Source of the DNA: Pelagerythrobacter marensis
Lineage (GTDB): Bacteria; Pseudomonadota; Alphaproteobacteria; Sphingomonadales; Sphingomonadaceae
Length of the DNA stretch: 64,000 nt
Direction of reading: 5' to 3'
NCBI RefSeq assembly: GCF_036700095.1
Contig: NZ_CP144918.1
Coordinates: 683,001-747,000 of the forward strand
In this document: positions 7,227 through 16,841 of the stretch, one piece after another
How positions within the stretch are numbered: the first letter of the stretch is position 1
Layout: the number at the start of each line of letters is the position of its first letter
Position numbers and translations under genes: made by a program
The notes under the pieces: generated by a model
The model's input: only the letters and a program-made list of their open reading frames with translations
Databases searched by the model: none
What the model was told of the DNA's origin: nothing

Positions 7227-8945
7227 TCAGGGAACGACGACTTGCGCTTCGAGCCGCGGATCGCGCGCGCCGGTCCAGCGCCCGCCCCGGTTCAGCACCG
7301 CATTGGCCTTCAGCCCGACTTCGCGCGCCACCACTTTCGCGTGTCCGAGAGCCTCGAGGTGCGGGATCGCCTGTTCGAGCCAGGTGCCCTGTTCGACCAC
7401 GACCGTGCCGCCGTATGCCATCGCGAACGGCATGGCGAGCGCGTCTTGCGCGTTCATCCCGAAGTCGATCACGCCGATGATGCTGCGCGCGGTCTGGACC
7501 GGTATCGTGCTGCCGCCGGCGGCGCCGACCGCCAGCAAGGGGCGCCCTTGCGGGTCCCATACGACCATCGGGGCCATCGAGCTGCGCGGCCGCTTGCCCG
7601 CCTCCACGCGGTTGGCGACCGGCCTGCCGTCGATCCGGGGCGTGCGGCTGAAATCGGTCATCTCGTTGTTGAGAAAGAACCCGCCGCTCATCAGCCCCGA
7701 ACCGAACGCGCTTTCGACGGTGGACGTATAGCTGACCATCGTGTCGCGCGCATCGACCACTGCGAAATGCGAGGTGCCGCGTTCCTCGGGTTCGTCGCCG
7801 TCGGCGAGCGCGACAGGTGCGCCGGCCGGCACGCCTGCGGCAACCGATTGCATTGTCGATTCCGGGTCGATCAGCGCGCTGCGCCGCGCGATGTAGGTCC
7901 TGTCGATCAGGCCGGCGACAGGCACCGACACGAAATCGCTGTCCGCGAGGTAGAGTTCGCGGTCGGCGTAAGCGAGGCGCTGCGATTCGACGAACAGGTG
8001 CCAGGTCACCGGATTGTCCGCGCCCAGCGCGGCAAGATCGAAGCGTTCGAGCTGGCCGAGTATCTGCAGCACCGCGATCCCGCCCGAAGTCGGCGGACCC
8101 ATCCCGCAGATGCGATAGTCGCGGTACGTCCCGCAAACCGCCTCGCGCGATTTCGCCTCGTAAGCAGCGAGGTCGGCTGCCGTCATCGCCCCGTCGCGCG
8201 GCGTTGCGGCGGCAACGATACCTGCCAGTTCTTCCGCCCGCGGGCCGTGGTAGAAGACGTCCGGCCCGCCCGCGGCGATCGCCTCCAGCGTCTTTGCAAG
8301 TTCCTCGTTCACCACCAGATGGCCGGCGGGGAGCGGCTTGCCGTCATCGTCGAAGAACAGCTTGCGGCCGGTCTCGGTCCAGCCGGCGCGGTCGGCGGTG
8401 CTCGCCAGCGACCGGTTCAGGCGCGGCGTGATCCGAAAGCCTTGCCGGGCGAGGGCGATCGCCGGTTCGAACAGCGCCGCCCAGGCGAGTTTGCCGTGCC
8501 GTTCGTGCGCCATCGCGGCCAGTGCCAGATTCCCGGGTACGCCGACGCTCAGCCCGCTTTTGATCGATTGCGCGAACGGTGGCACTTCGCCGTCGGCATC
8601 GAGGAACCAGTCCGGCGTGGCACCCGCAGGGGCCGTTTCGCGCCCGTCGAACGTCTCGACCCCGCCATCGGCAGTGCCGCGCACGAGGAAGCCGCCCCCG
8701 CCAATGCCCGAGCTTTGCGGTTCGACCACCGTCAGCGCCAGCATCGTCGCGATTGCCGCGTCGGTCGCGCTGCCGCCCCGGCGCAGCATGGCCATGCCCG
8801 CTTCCTCGGCACGGGGATCGGCGGCACTCACCGTGCCGGCGAAACCGGAGCCGCCGCCGACGTCGGCGGTGGGGGGTGTGGTGGTGGTGGCGCAGCCGGC
8901 GAGGAAGAGCGCGGCGGCGAGCGGCAGGAGCGTGTTGCGGATCAT
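7227..8945 (-). CDS. ggt: Gamma-glutamyltransferase, lipoprotein type
   Basis: A 572-residue Ntn-hydrolase that cleaves the gamma-glutamyl bond of glutathione and related peptides; the proenzyme self-cleaves before the nucleophilic Thr in RGTSHFAVVDA. The large-subunit start SAADPRAEEAGMAMLRRGGS and the small-subunit GGFFLNNEM and RPRSSMAPM motifs are present. Unlike the usual soluble periplasmic enzyme it begins with a lipobox signal (LFLAGC, Cys18), so it is predicted to be membrane-anchored. ATG 8945 is chosen because it starts this signal. pyrD ends 10 bases upstream. Confidence 0.9.
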   Translation of the reverse strand: MIRNTLLPLAAALFLAGCATTTTPPTADVGGGSGFAGTVSAADPRAEEAGMAMLRRGGSATDAAIATMLALTVVEPQSSGIGGGGFLVRGTADGGVETFDGRETAPAGATPDWFLDADGEVPPFAQSIKSGLSVGVPGNLALAAMAHERHGKLAWAALFEPAIALARQGFRITPRLNRSLASTADRAGWTETGRKLFFDDDGKPLPAGHLVVNEELAKTLEAIAAGGPDVFYHGPRAEELAGIVAAATPRDGAMTAADLAAYEAKSREAVCGTYRDYRICGMGPPTSGGIAVLQILGQLERFDLAALGADNPVTWHLFVESQRLAYADRELYLADSDFVSVPVAGLIDRTYIARRSALIDPESTMQSVAAGVPAGAPVALADGDEPEERGTSHFAVVDARDTMVSYTSTVESAFGSGLMSGGFFLNNEMTDFSRTPRIDGRPVANRVEAGKRPRSSMAPMVVWDPQGRPLLAVGAAGGSTIPVQTARSIIGVIDFGMNAQDALAMPFAMAYGGTVVVEQGTWLEQAIPHLEALGHAKVVAREVGLKANAVLNRGGRWTGARDPRLEAQVVVP

Positions 8946-8955
8946 GGCCTTCGGG

Positions 8956-9984
8956 CTATTCGCTCCCGACCGCCTCGGCAAGCGTTGCATAGCCATCGCG
9001 CCGCATAAGCTCTTCCAATCCCCGGGTTATGCGGCGAGCGAGCCCCGGCCCTTCGTATACCATCGCGCTGTAGAGCTGGACCAGGCTGGCCCCGGCGCGG
9101 ATGCGGACCCATGCATCCTCGGCACTGGCGATGCCGCCCACCCCGATCAGGGGGATCGCGCCGCCGGTCGCCCGGCGGAAGTCCCGCAACCGAGTGTGCG
9201 CCAGATCGCGCAAAGGAGCGCCCGAAAGGCCTCCGCCCTCGCCCGCATGGCGCGAAACCAGCGGCGGGCGAGAGATGGTGGTGTTGGAAACGATCAGCGC
9301 GTCCAGTTGCCTGTCGAGCGCGATCCGCGCAATGGCGTCCACATCGGCCGGTTCCAGATCGGGCGCGACCTTGAGGAAGACCGGCGGCCCGTCTGCCGGC
9401 CGCGCCTCGAGCACGGCATCGAGCAGCGCGACCAGTGCCCCTTCGTCCTGCAGGGCGCGCAGGCCCGGAGTGTTCGGGCTGGAGATATTGACGGTGAGGT
9501 AGCTGGCGACCGGTGCGAACCGGCGCGTCAGCAGCGCATAGTCGGCCACGCGATCGGCCGAATCCTTGTTCGCACCGATATTGACCCCGACGATGCCGGC
9601 GCGGCCCTCGCGTCGGCGCAGGCGCGCCTCCGCCGCTTGCGCGCCGCCGTTGTTGAAACCCATGCGGTTGATCACGGCCCGGTCTTCGGCGAGGCGGAAG
9701 AGGCGCGGTTTCGGATTGCCGGCCTGGGGTCGCGGCGTGATCGATCCGATTTCCACCGAACCGAAGCCGAGCCCCAGTATCGCATCGGGCACCTCGCCGT
9801 CCTTGTCGAATCCTGCGGCCATCCCGACCGGGTTGGGAAACCGCAGGCCGGCCACCTCGATCGCGAGCGGGCCGGGCGGGGCCGGCTTGCGGACCGGCGA
9901 CATCTTCAGCGCGGCGATCGTGGTGCGGTGTGCGACTTCGGGGTCGAGCGCGAAGAGCGCAGGGCGGGCCAGCCGGAAAAGCAT
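8956..9984 (-). CDS. pyrD: Dihydroorotate dehydrogenase, quinone-dependent (class 2)
   Basis: A 342-residue membrane-associated flavoenzyme that oxidises dihydroorotate to orotate in pyrimidine synthesis. The N-terminal helix MLFRLARPALFALDPE is the class 2 membrane-docking part. NPVGMAAGFDKDG, EIGSITPRPQ, NRMGFNN, NISSPNTPGLR (catalytic Ser) and the FMN phosphate loop GVGGI are all visible. It is probably co-transcribed with ggt downstream. The divergent gap 9985-10281 would hold its promoter. Confidence 0.94.
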   Translation of the reverse strand: MLFRLARPALFALDPEVAHRTTIAALKMSPVRKPAPPGPLAIEVAGLRFPNPVGMAAGFDKDGEVPDAILGLGFGSVEIGSITPRPQAGNPKPRLFRLAEDRAVINRMGFNNGGAQAAEARLRRREGRAGIVGVNIGANKDSADRVADYALLTRRFAPVASYLTVNISSPNTPGLRALQDEGALVALLDAVLEARPADGPPVFLKVAPDLEPADVDAIARIALDRQLDALIVSNTTISRPPLVSRHAGEGGGLSGAPLRDLAHTRLRDFRRATGGAIPLIGVGGIASAEDAWVRIRAGASLVQLYSAMVYEGPGLARRITRGLEELMRRDGYATLAEAVGSE

Positions 9985-10057
9985 CGCAGCAACCTATGGC
10001 AAGCGGATACAGCACTGTCGACCGGCCTTGCGGCAAGCGCGAGACTCGTTCGACGAA

Positions 10058-10093
10058 ACGAAATTTCGTGCACGCTTGTCGCATACATACAAT
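10058..10093 (+). promoter_or_regulatory. Palindrome plus -10-like element in the pyrD / DUF885 divergent gap
   Basis: A perfect 12-bp palindrome ACGAAATTTCGT (10058-10069) lies at -35 distance from TACAAT (10088-10093), a 5/6 match to the sigma-70 -10. The -35 itself is poor, as expected of an activated or repressed promoter. Transcription would start near 10100 and run into the terminator at 10176-10209. Confidence 0.35.
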
Positions 10094-10099
10094 CGTTCG

Positions 10100-10209
10100 T
10101 TGCGGATTCGTCTAGTGGAAGCGGCGCGACCCGAGGGGGCTCGGCGCAATGATGCGGCGAGTCCCTTGCCTTTCTGGACGGTTTCCTCAGGGAGACCGTC
10201 CACTTTTTT
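10100..10209 (+). ncRNA. Candidate small RNA or attenuated leader
   Basis: A stretch of about 110 bases ending in a strong intrinsic terminator but containing no convincing coding frame. Before the terminator there are two mutually exclusive stems: CCGAG-GGGG-CTCGG at 10131-10144, and GGGGCTCG (10136-10143) with CGAGTCCC (10158-10165). It ends 73 bases before the DUF885 start, so it could be an independent small RNA or a leader controlling that gene. No known riboswitch family was recognised. Confidence 0.3.
10176..10209 (+). terminator. Intrinsic terminator upstream of the DUF885 gene
   Basis: An 11-bp stem (GGACGGTTTCC pairing with GGGAGACCGTCC, one G-U pair) with loop TCAG at 10176-10201 is followed by AC and six T (10204-10209). 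It faces rightward although no rightward gene ends here, since pyrD is leftward. Confidence 0.75.
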
Positions 10210-10281
10210 CCGTCTCCTCTGGCCACTTTTCGCGTTTCGCGTCACAACCGCCGGCGTTTGCCAGGATCAAGGAGGGCGCAA

Positions 10282-12090
10282 ATGATGAAACGGCTGGGAT
10301 TTTTCGGTGCTTCGGTGGCCGCGATGGCGCTTGCAGGCGGTGCCGCAGCGCAGGAAGCGCATTCTTCCGCACCGGAAGCCGCCATGCCGCGGCCCGAGGC
10401 GGGGATAAATGCGCTGTTCGAGGCCTACGACGAGGCGCAGCTCGCGCTCTCGCCGCTGTCGAAGGCCTATCGCGGCATTCGCGACGAGGACTACGGCGAA
10501 TGGGGCGATTTCAGCGATGCGGCCGCGCTTCGCCAGCACCGGCTGCTGCAGGCGACCGCGGCGACGATGCGGGCCAATTTCGATCCGCACGCGCTCCCGC
10601 CGCAGGATGCGCTCAGCTACCGTCTGTTCGACGCCCTGGCGGAGCGCCGGGCTTCGTTGTTCCCCTTCCGCGAATACGGATACATTTTCGACCAGATGAA
10701 CGGCGCGCAGAGCGACCTGCCCGCTTTCCTCATCAATATCCATTCGATCGCGAACGAGCGGCAGGCGCACGACTATATCAGCCGGATCGAGGGGCTGGGG
10801 AAAGTGCTCGACACGCTGATCGCCGAATCGCGCGAACGGGCCGCGAACGGCGTGATGCCGCCCGACTGGGTCTATCCCTATGTCATATCGGATATCGAGA
10901 ATCTGCTGGATGCGGGCGACGACAATGCGGTGCTGGAGGATTTCGAAAGCAAGGTCTCCGCACTCGATCTGTCCGCCGCCGACGCTGCGGACCTCGTCGC
11001 CCGGGCGCACGCGGCCTGGAACAGCGCCGCCCGCCCCGCCTATCGCCGCCTGCTGGCCGAGATGCGGCGGCAGCAGCCGCTCGCGCCGACCGACGACGGC
11101 GTGTGGCGCTTCGATCGGGGGGACGAATATTACGCCGCGCTCCTGAAAAACTACACCACGACCGATCTCACCGCTGACGAGATCCACCGGATCGGCCTCG
11201 ACAATGTCGCCCGCATCCACGGCGAGATGCGCGCGATCATGGAGCAGGTCGGCTTCGAAGGGACCTTGCAGGATTTCTTCGAGCACGCCCGCACCGATCC
11301 GCGCTTCTACTACGAAACGCGCGAGGACTATCTCGCCGATGTCGAGAAGCACCGGGTGGCGATCGAGGCGGTTCTGCCGCAGTTCTTCGCCACCCTGCCG
11401 ACCGATCCGATGGTGGTGAAGCCGGTCGAGGCGTTCCGCGAGAAGAGCGCCGGCAAGGCGTTCTATTCGCGGCCCGCGCCCGACGGTTCGCGCCCGGGAA
11501 CCTATTACGTCAACCTGCACAACCTCAGGGATATGAGCCGGAACGAGCTGGAGGCGCTGTTCTATCACGAGGGTCTGCCCGGCCATCACCTGCAGCTCTC
11601 GATCCAGACGCAGCTCGGCGACGTGCCGGCCTTTCGCCGGTTCGGCGGAGTCACGGCCTATTCCGAAGGCTGGGGCCTCTATGCCGAGGAGCTGGGCAAG
11701 GACATGGGGTTCTACACCGATCCCTATTCGGATTTCGGCCGCCTGGGGATGGAACTGTGGAGAGCCTGCCGGCTGGTCGTGGATACCGGCATCCACCACA
11801 AGCGCTGGAGCCGCGAGGAGGCGATCGCCTATCTCACCGAGAACACGCCCAATCCCGAAGGCGATATCCGCAAGGCGATCGAACGCTATGCCGTCTATCC
11901 CGGCCAGGCGACCGCATATATGATCGGCAAGCTCAAGATCATGGAACTGCGCGAGAACGCCCGGGCCGAGCTGGGCGAGCGATTCGACATTCGCGGGTTC
12001 CACGACGCCATCCTGAAGAGCGGCCCGGTGCCGCTGTCGATCATGGAGGAGAATGTCGCGGCCTGGGTCGCGGCGCAGAAGGGCGCTTGA
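10282..12090 (+). CDS. DUF885 family exported protein (peptidase-like)
   Basis: About 602 residues. Residues 1-23 are a Sec signal peptide (FFGASVAAMALAGGAAAQ). The rest matches the DUF885 family of predicted zinc metallopeptidases of the gluzincin type: FYHEGLPGHHLQL carries the HExxH-like pair of histidines, and VTAYSEGWGLYAEELG supplies the downstream glutamate. The substrate is unknown. The start ATG 10282 (or 10285) follows AAGGAGG. A terminator 73 bases upstream suggests an independent promoter or leader control. Confidence 0.85.
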   Translation: MMKRLGFFGASVAAMALAGGAAAQEAHSSAPEAAMPRPEAGINALFEAYDEAQLALSPLSKAYRGIRDEDYGEWGDFSDAAALRQHRLLQATAATMRANFDPHALPPQDALSYRLFDALAERRASLFPFREYGYIFDQMNGAQSDLPAFLINIHSIANERQAHDYISRIEGLGKVLDTLIAESRERAANGVMPPDWVYPYVISDIENLLDAGDDNAVLEDFESKVSALDLSAADAADLVARAHAAWNSAARPAYRRLLAEMRRQQPLAPTDDGVWRFDRGDEYYAALLKNYTTTDLTADEIHRIGLDNVARIHGEMRAIMEQVGFEGTLQDFFEHARTDPRFYYETREDYLADVEKHRVAIEAVLPQFFATLPTDPMVVKPVEAFREKSAGKAFYSRPAPDGSRPGTYYVNLHNLRDMSRNELEALFYHEGLPGHHLQLSIQTQLGDVPAFRRFGGVTAYSEGWGLYAEELGKDMGFYTDPYSDFGRLGMELWRACRLVVDTGIHHKRWSREEAIAYLTENTPNPEGDIRKAIERYAVYPGQATAYMIGKLKIMELRENARAELGERFDIRGFHDAILKSGPVPLSIMEENVAAWVAAQKGA

Positions 12091-12093
12091 GGC

Positions 12094-12154
12094 GGCCCCG
12101 GGGCCGGCCAGTCGCAAACGACTCGCAACTGGCGGTTTTCCGTTGAAAACCGCC
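12094..12154 (+). terminator. Cluster of three hairpins between DUF885 and suf
   Basis: Three inverted repeats follow the DUF885 stop: GGCCCCGGGGCC (12094-12105), AGTCG-CAAA-CGACT (12110-12123), and a perfect 10-bp stem GGCGGTTTTC-CGTT-GAAAACCGCC (12131-12154). The last is the strongest and may end or stabilise the DUF885 transcript, although no T-run follows. TTGAAA at 12143-12148, inside it, could serve as a -35 for the suf promoter. Confidence 0.5.
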
Positions 12155-12171
12155 GTCGCGGCACATACCTG

Positions 12172-12198
12172 CAAATCGGAACGAAAAGGTCCGATTTG
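12172..12198 (+). promoter_or_regulatory. Perfect inverted repeat abutting the rrf2 start codon
   Basis: CAAATCGGA (12172-12180) and its exact complement TCCGATTTG (12190-12198) are separated by nine bases that contain the AAAGG ribosome site; the ATG begins at 12199. It can act as an operator at the transcription start or, in RNA, as a hairpin presenting or hiding the ribosome site. Autoregulation by the adjacent Rrf2 protein is the natural hypothesis. Confidence 0.6.
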
Positions 12199-12662
12199 AT
12201 GCGACTGTCCAACCTGGCCGACTATGCCGTCGTGACGATGAGCGCCGCCGCACGCCATTGCGGCGGCGAACGCACGAGCGCGGCAGAGCTGGCGGCGGAA
12301 ACGGGCCTGCCTGCGCCCACGGTGGCCAAGCTGGTCAGCAAGCTTTCCGCCGCCGGCCTGCTGCGTTCCGTGCGCGGCGCGGGCGGCGGGCTCCAGCTCG
12401 CCCGGCCGGCGGCGGCGATCACCCTGGCCGATATAATCGAGGCGGTCGAAGGGCCGATCGCGCTGACCCAGTGCGTCGAGGGCGACGAATGCGTGGTCGA
12501 CCATACCTGCAGCGTCAAGCCGCATTGGCCGATCGTGAACGCGGCCCTGCGCGGGGCGCTTGCCGGCATTCCGCTGACGCAGCTGGCAGCCGATCCTGCG
12601 CCGGGCCCGGCCGCCGGCCGGGCGCCTTCGGCGCGCGAAACCACTCTATCCGGAACATCTGC

Positions 12663-12666
<4 letters not shown>
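12199..12666 (+). CDS. Rrf2-family Fe-S regulator of the suf operon
   Basis: A 155-residue winged-helix protein (HTH about 22-60, [19 protein letters not shown] as recognition region). Three cysteines at 92, 98 and 104 with His109 match the spacing of the [2Fe-2S] ligands in IscR (Cys92, Cys98, Cys104 in the E. coli protein). It therefore probably senses cluster status and controls the operon it heads. The ATG at 12199 directly follows a perfect inverted repeat. Its stop overlaps the sufB start (ATGA). SufR is a fair alternative name. Confidence 0.88.
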
Positions 12667-14144
<1,478 letters not shown>

Positions 14145-14166
14145 TTGCGATCACCTCCCATCACAA

Positions 14167-14259
14167 TCGTCATGCTGAACTCGTTTCAACATCCATCCCT
14201 CAACTCGTTCCGGCGGAGCAATGGGTGAAATGGACCCTGAAACAAGTTCAGGGTGACGA
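14167..14259 (+). repeat. REP-like inverted pair between sufB and DUF559
   Basis: Two 30-bp arms in inverted orientation (14167-14196 and 14230-14259) match at 24 of 30 positions. Each arm is itself a hairpin around CTGAA-loop-TTCA. The arm differences covary: TG/CA in the left stem become CC/GG in the right. This is the structure of a REP/BIME-type mobile palindrome; no transposase is nearby. Confidence 0.8.
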
Positions 14260-14292
14260 GCCCGACTTTGCGGTGGACGGAGGACCTGGTCG

Positions 14293-14790
14293 ATGAGCGA
14301 CCGCAAGACCCTCCAGCTCCGCGATCCGTCCGAGACCGCCCCCGCCCCTGCGCTCCAGAAGAAGGGGCGTGGGTGGAAGATTTCGGACAAGCGGCTCGAC
14401 ACCTTGCACGACCGTGCGCGCGAGATGCGGCGCTTTCCCTCGGCTGCGCATACGACATTGGCCGAACGTTTCGCCCGCGCCGATCTCGGGCGTTACAAGT
14501 TCACGCGCCATGCGGTGGTCGGTTCGGCGATCGTCGACTTCAACTGCCACAACCTGGGCATGGCGATCATTGTCGAGGAAGAGGGTGAGGACGCAGCGCT
14601 CGCCCGCCGTCGCGACAAAAGCCTGGAAGCGGTCGGCATCCGGGTGATGCGGATCAAGGCCGCCGATATCCTCGAGAATCTGGACGAAGTGCTCGCGCGG
14701 ATCACCGCCGGGATGCGCATGCGCATTGCCGACAAGAACGAAGCGCGGCGCGAACATCATGCCAAATCCGCGCCCAGGAGCCGCCGCTGA
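14293..14790 (+). CDS. DUF559 (Vsr/endonuclease-like fold) protein inside the suf operon
   Basis: A 165-residue protein. The domain (about 40-145) belongs to the DUF559 group related to very-short-patch-repair-type endonucleases: RFARADLGRYKFTRHAVVG, then IVDFNCHNLGMAIIVE (Asp and Glu of the nuclease core), then RRRDKSLEAVGIRVMRI. The canonical E in LxVEVDG is here IIVEEEGE. It lies between sufB and sufC on the same strand, yet no DUF559 role in cluster assembly is established. Repeat elements flank it on both sides. Confidence 0.8.
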   Translation: MSDRKTLQLRDPSETAPAPALQKKGRGWKISDKRLDTLHDRAREMRRFPSAAHTTLAERFARADLGRYKFTRHAVVGSAIVDFNCHNLGMAIIVEEEGEDAALARRRDKSLEAVGIRVMRIKAADILENLDEVLARITAGMRMRIADKNEARREHHAKSAPRSRR

Positions 14791-14818
14791 TGGTCGGCTC
14801 CCGCTATCTCCTCTCCCG

Positions 14819-14908
14819 TCGTCCCGGACTCGATCCGGGAGCCCGCTGTCTTGCCGCACCGTGCGTCGACGGAGACAGCGGGACCCCGGATCGGGTCCGG
14901 GGTGACGA
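14819..14908 (+). repeat. Large imperfect palindrome between DUF559 and sufC
   Basis: The left arm (14819-14850) and right arm (14874-14908) are near-complementary over about 32 bases, each containing a CCGGA-loop-TCCGG hairpin and an outer GCCCGCTGTC / GACAGCGGG stem. It is unrelated in sequence to the repeat at 14167-14259. It looks like a second family of dispersed alphaproteobacterial palindrome. Confidence 0.75.
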
Positions 14909-14932
14909 TGACAATGTTGGGAAGTTCGTAGA

Positions 14933-15672
<740 letters not shown>

Positions 15673-15676
<4 letters not shown>

Positions 15677-16089
15677 AGCTGCTCGCCCTGCCCCTCCTGC
15701 TCGCCGCGGCCAGCCTGCAGGCGCAGCCCGTTGTGGAGCCCGCTCGGCAGCCTTCAGCTCCGCAGCAGCCGGACGCGCTCGATGCCGAAAGCGCCGCTGC
15801 CAAGCTGAAGGGCTGGAAAGGCAGCGTGACGCGGGCGGACGGGCGGCTGGTGTGCCGCACGCGCACCAGCACCGGCGACCGCCGGCTCGATGCGATCCGC
15901 TGCGGCGCCATGCTGACCTGCGCCCGCCCGCTGCAGGGCGAGATCGACCAGCTCATGGCTTCGGCTATGCCGGCCGGCGAAAGGCGGTTGGCTTTCGATC
16001 GCCTGCTGGCGACGGCCCGGCCGTGCATGGACCGCTACCAGGACGAGGCGCTCGCACGCCTGCTGACCGAAGAAGGAGGGCAATCATGA
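15673..16089 (+). CDS. Small exported Cys-containing protein within the suf operon
   Basis: A 138-residue protein with a clear signal peptide (MKLLALPLLLAAASLQAQP), a Pro/Gln-rich linker and a mature domain holding Cys61, Cys76, Cys83 and Cys117-type residues (RLVCRTRTSTGDRRLDAIRCGAML and TCARPL; ARPCMDRY). The spacing suggests disulfides in the periplasm. Function is unknown. It overlaps sufC and sufD by four bases each, so it is firmly part of the operon even though Fe-S assembly is cytoplasmic. Confidence 0.75.
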
Positions 16090-16841
16090 ACGCCGTCACT
16101 CTGCCCACCCGCAAGGACGAGGCCTGGCGCTATTCCGCGGTCGAGGCGCTCGAGGGCGTCGATCTCGACGCCTGGCGCGCGATCGACGTGCCGGCAGGCG
16201 AAACCTTCCGCGAATGTCTCACGATCGAGGATGAGCCCGGGACGGCCGCGACCGAGCTGCGCCGGCTGCGCGTGACGCTGGCCGCCGGCGCGCGGTGCGA
16301 GCTGTTCGCCGTGATCGCGGCCGGTCGGCTCGGCCGGATCGAGATCGAAGTGCGGCTGGCCGAAGGCGCGCATTTCGAACTCGGCGGCGTGACGCTGGGC
16401 GGGCGCGAGACGGTGCGCGAATTCGTCACCCGCGTGGTCCACGCCGAACCCGGCGCGACCAGCAACCAGGTGGTCCGCTCGGTCCACTGGGGGCAGGGCA
16501 CGGGCAATTTCCTCGGCAATATCGACGTCGTGCGCGATGCGCAGAAGACCGACGCGGCGCAGAGCTTCAAGGGCCTGCTGCTGGAAAAGGGCGCGAGCGT
16601 GAATGCCGTGCCTCAGCTGGAGATCTTTGCCGACGACGTGAAGTGCGCGCATGGCGCCAGTGTCGGGCAGATGGACGAGATGGCGCGCTATTACATGGCC
16701 GCGCGCGGGCTTTCGCCCGAGCTGTCGCGCCGGCTGCTGGTGCAGGCCTTTATCGGCGATGCTTTCGTCGCGCTGACCGACGAGGGCGAGCGCGAGCGGC
16801 TGATGAACATCGCCCTCGCCAAGCTGGACAAGCACCTGTGA
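16086..16841 (+). CDS. sufD: Fe-S assembly scaffold subunit SufD
   Basis: A 251-residue partner of SufB in the SufBCD complex, shorter than the roughly 420-residue enterobacterial protein but normal for this order. NxxxLPTRKDEAWRYSAVEAL at the N terminus, RSVHWGQGTGNFLG, FKGLLLEKGASVNAVPQLEIFADDVKCAHGAS (shared with SufB) and MARYYMAARGL are the family landmarks. The conserved His of KCAHGAS is present. It overlaps sufS by four bases. Confidence 0.94.
   Translation: MNAVTLPTRKDEAWRYSAVEALEGVDLDAWRAIDVPAGETFRECLTIEDEPGTAATELRRLRVTLAAGARCELFAVIAAGRLGRIEIEVRLAEGAHFELGGVTLGGRETVREFVTRVVHAEPGATSNQVVRSVHWGQGTGNFLGNIDVVRDAQKTDAAQSFKGLLLEKGASVNAVPQLEIFADDVKCAHGASVGQMDEMARYYMAARGLSPELSRRLLVQAFIGDAFVALTDEGERERLMNIALAKLDKHL

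Noticed and set aside
14167-14908. An insertion sequence or CRISPR-like array in the suf operon
   Set aside because: No transposase frame, no target duplication and no regular spacers; the elements are isolated palindromes.
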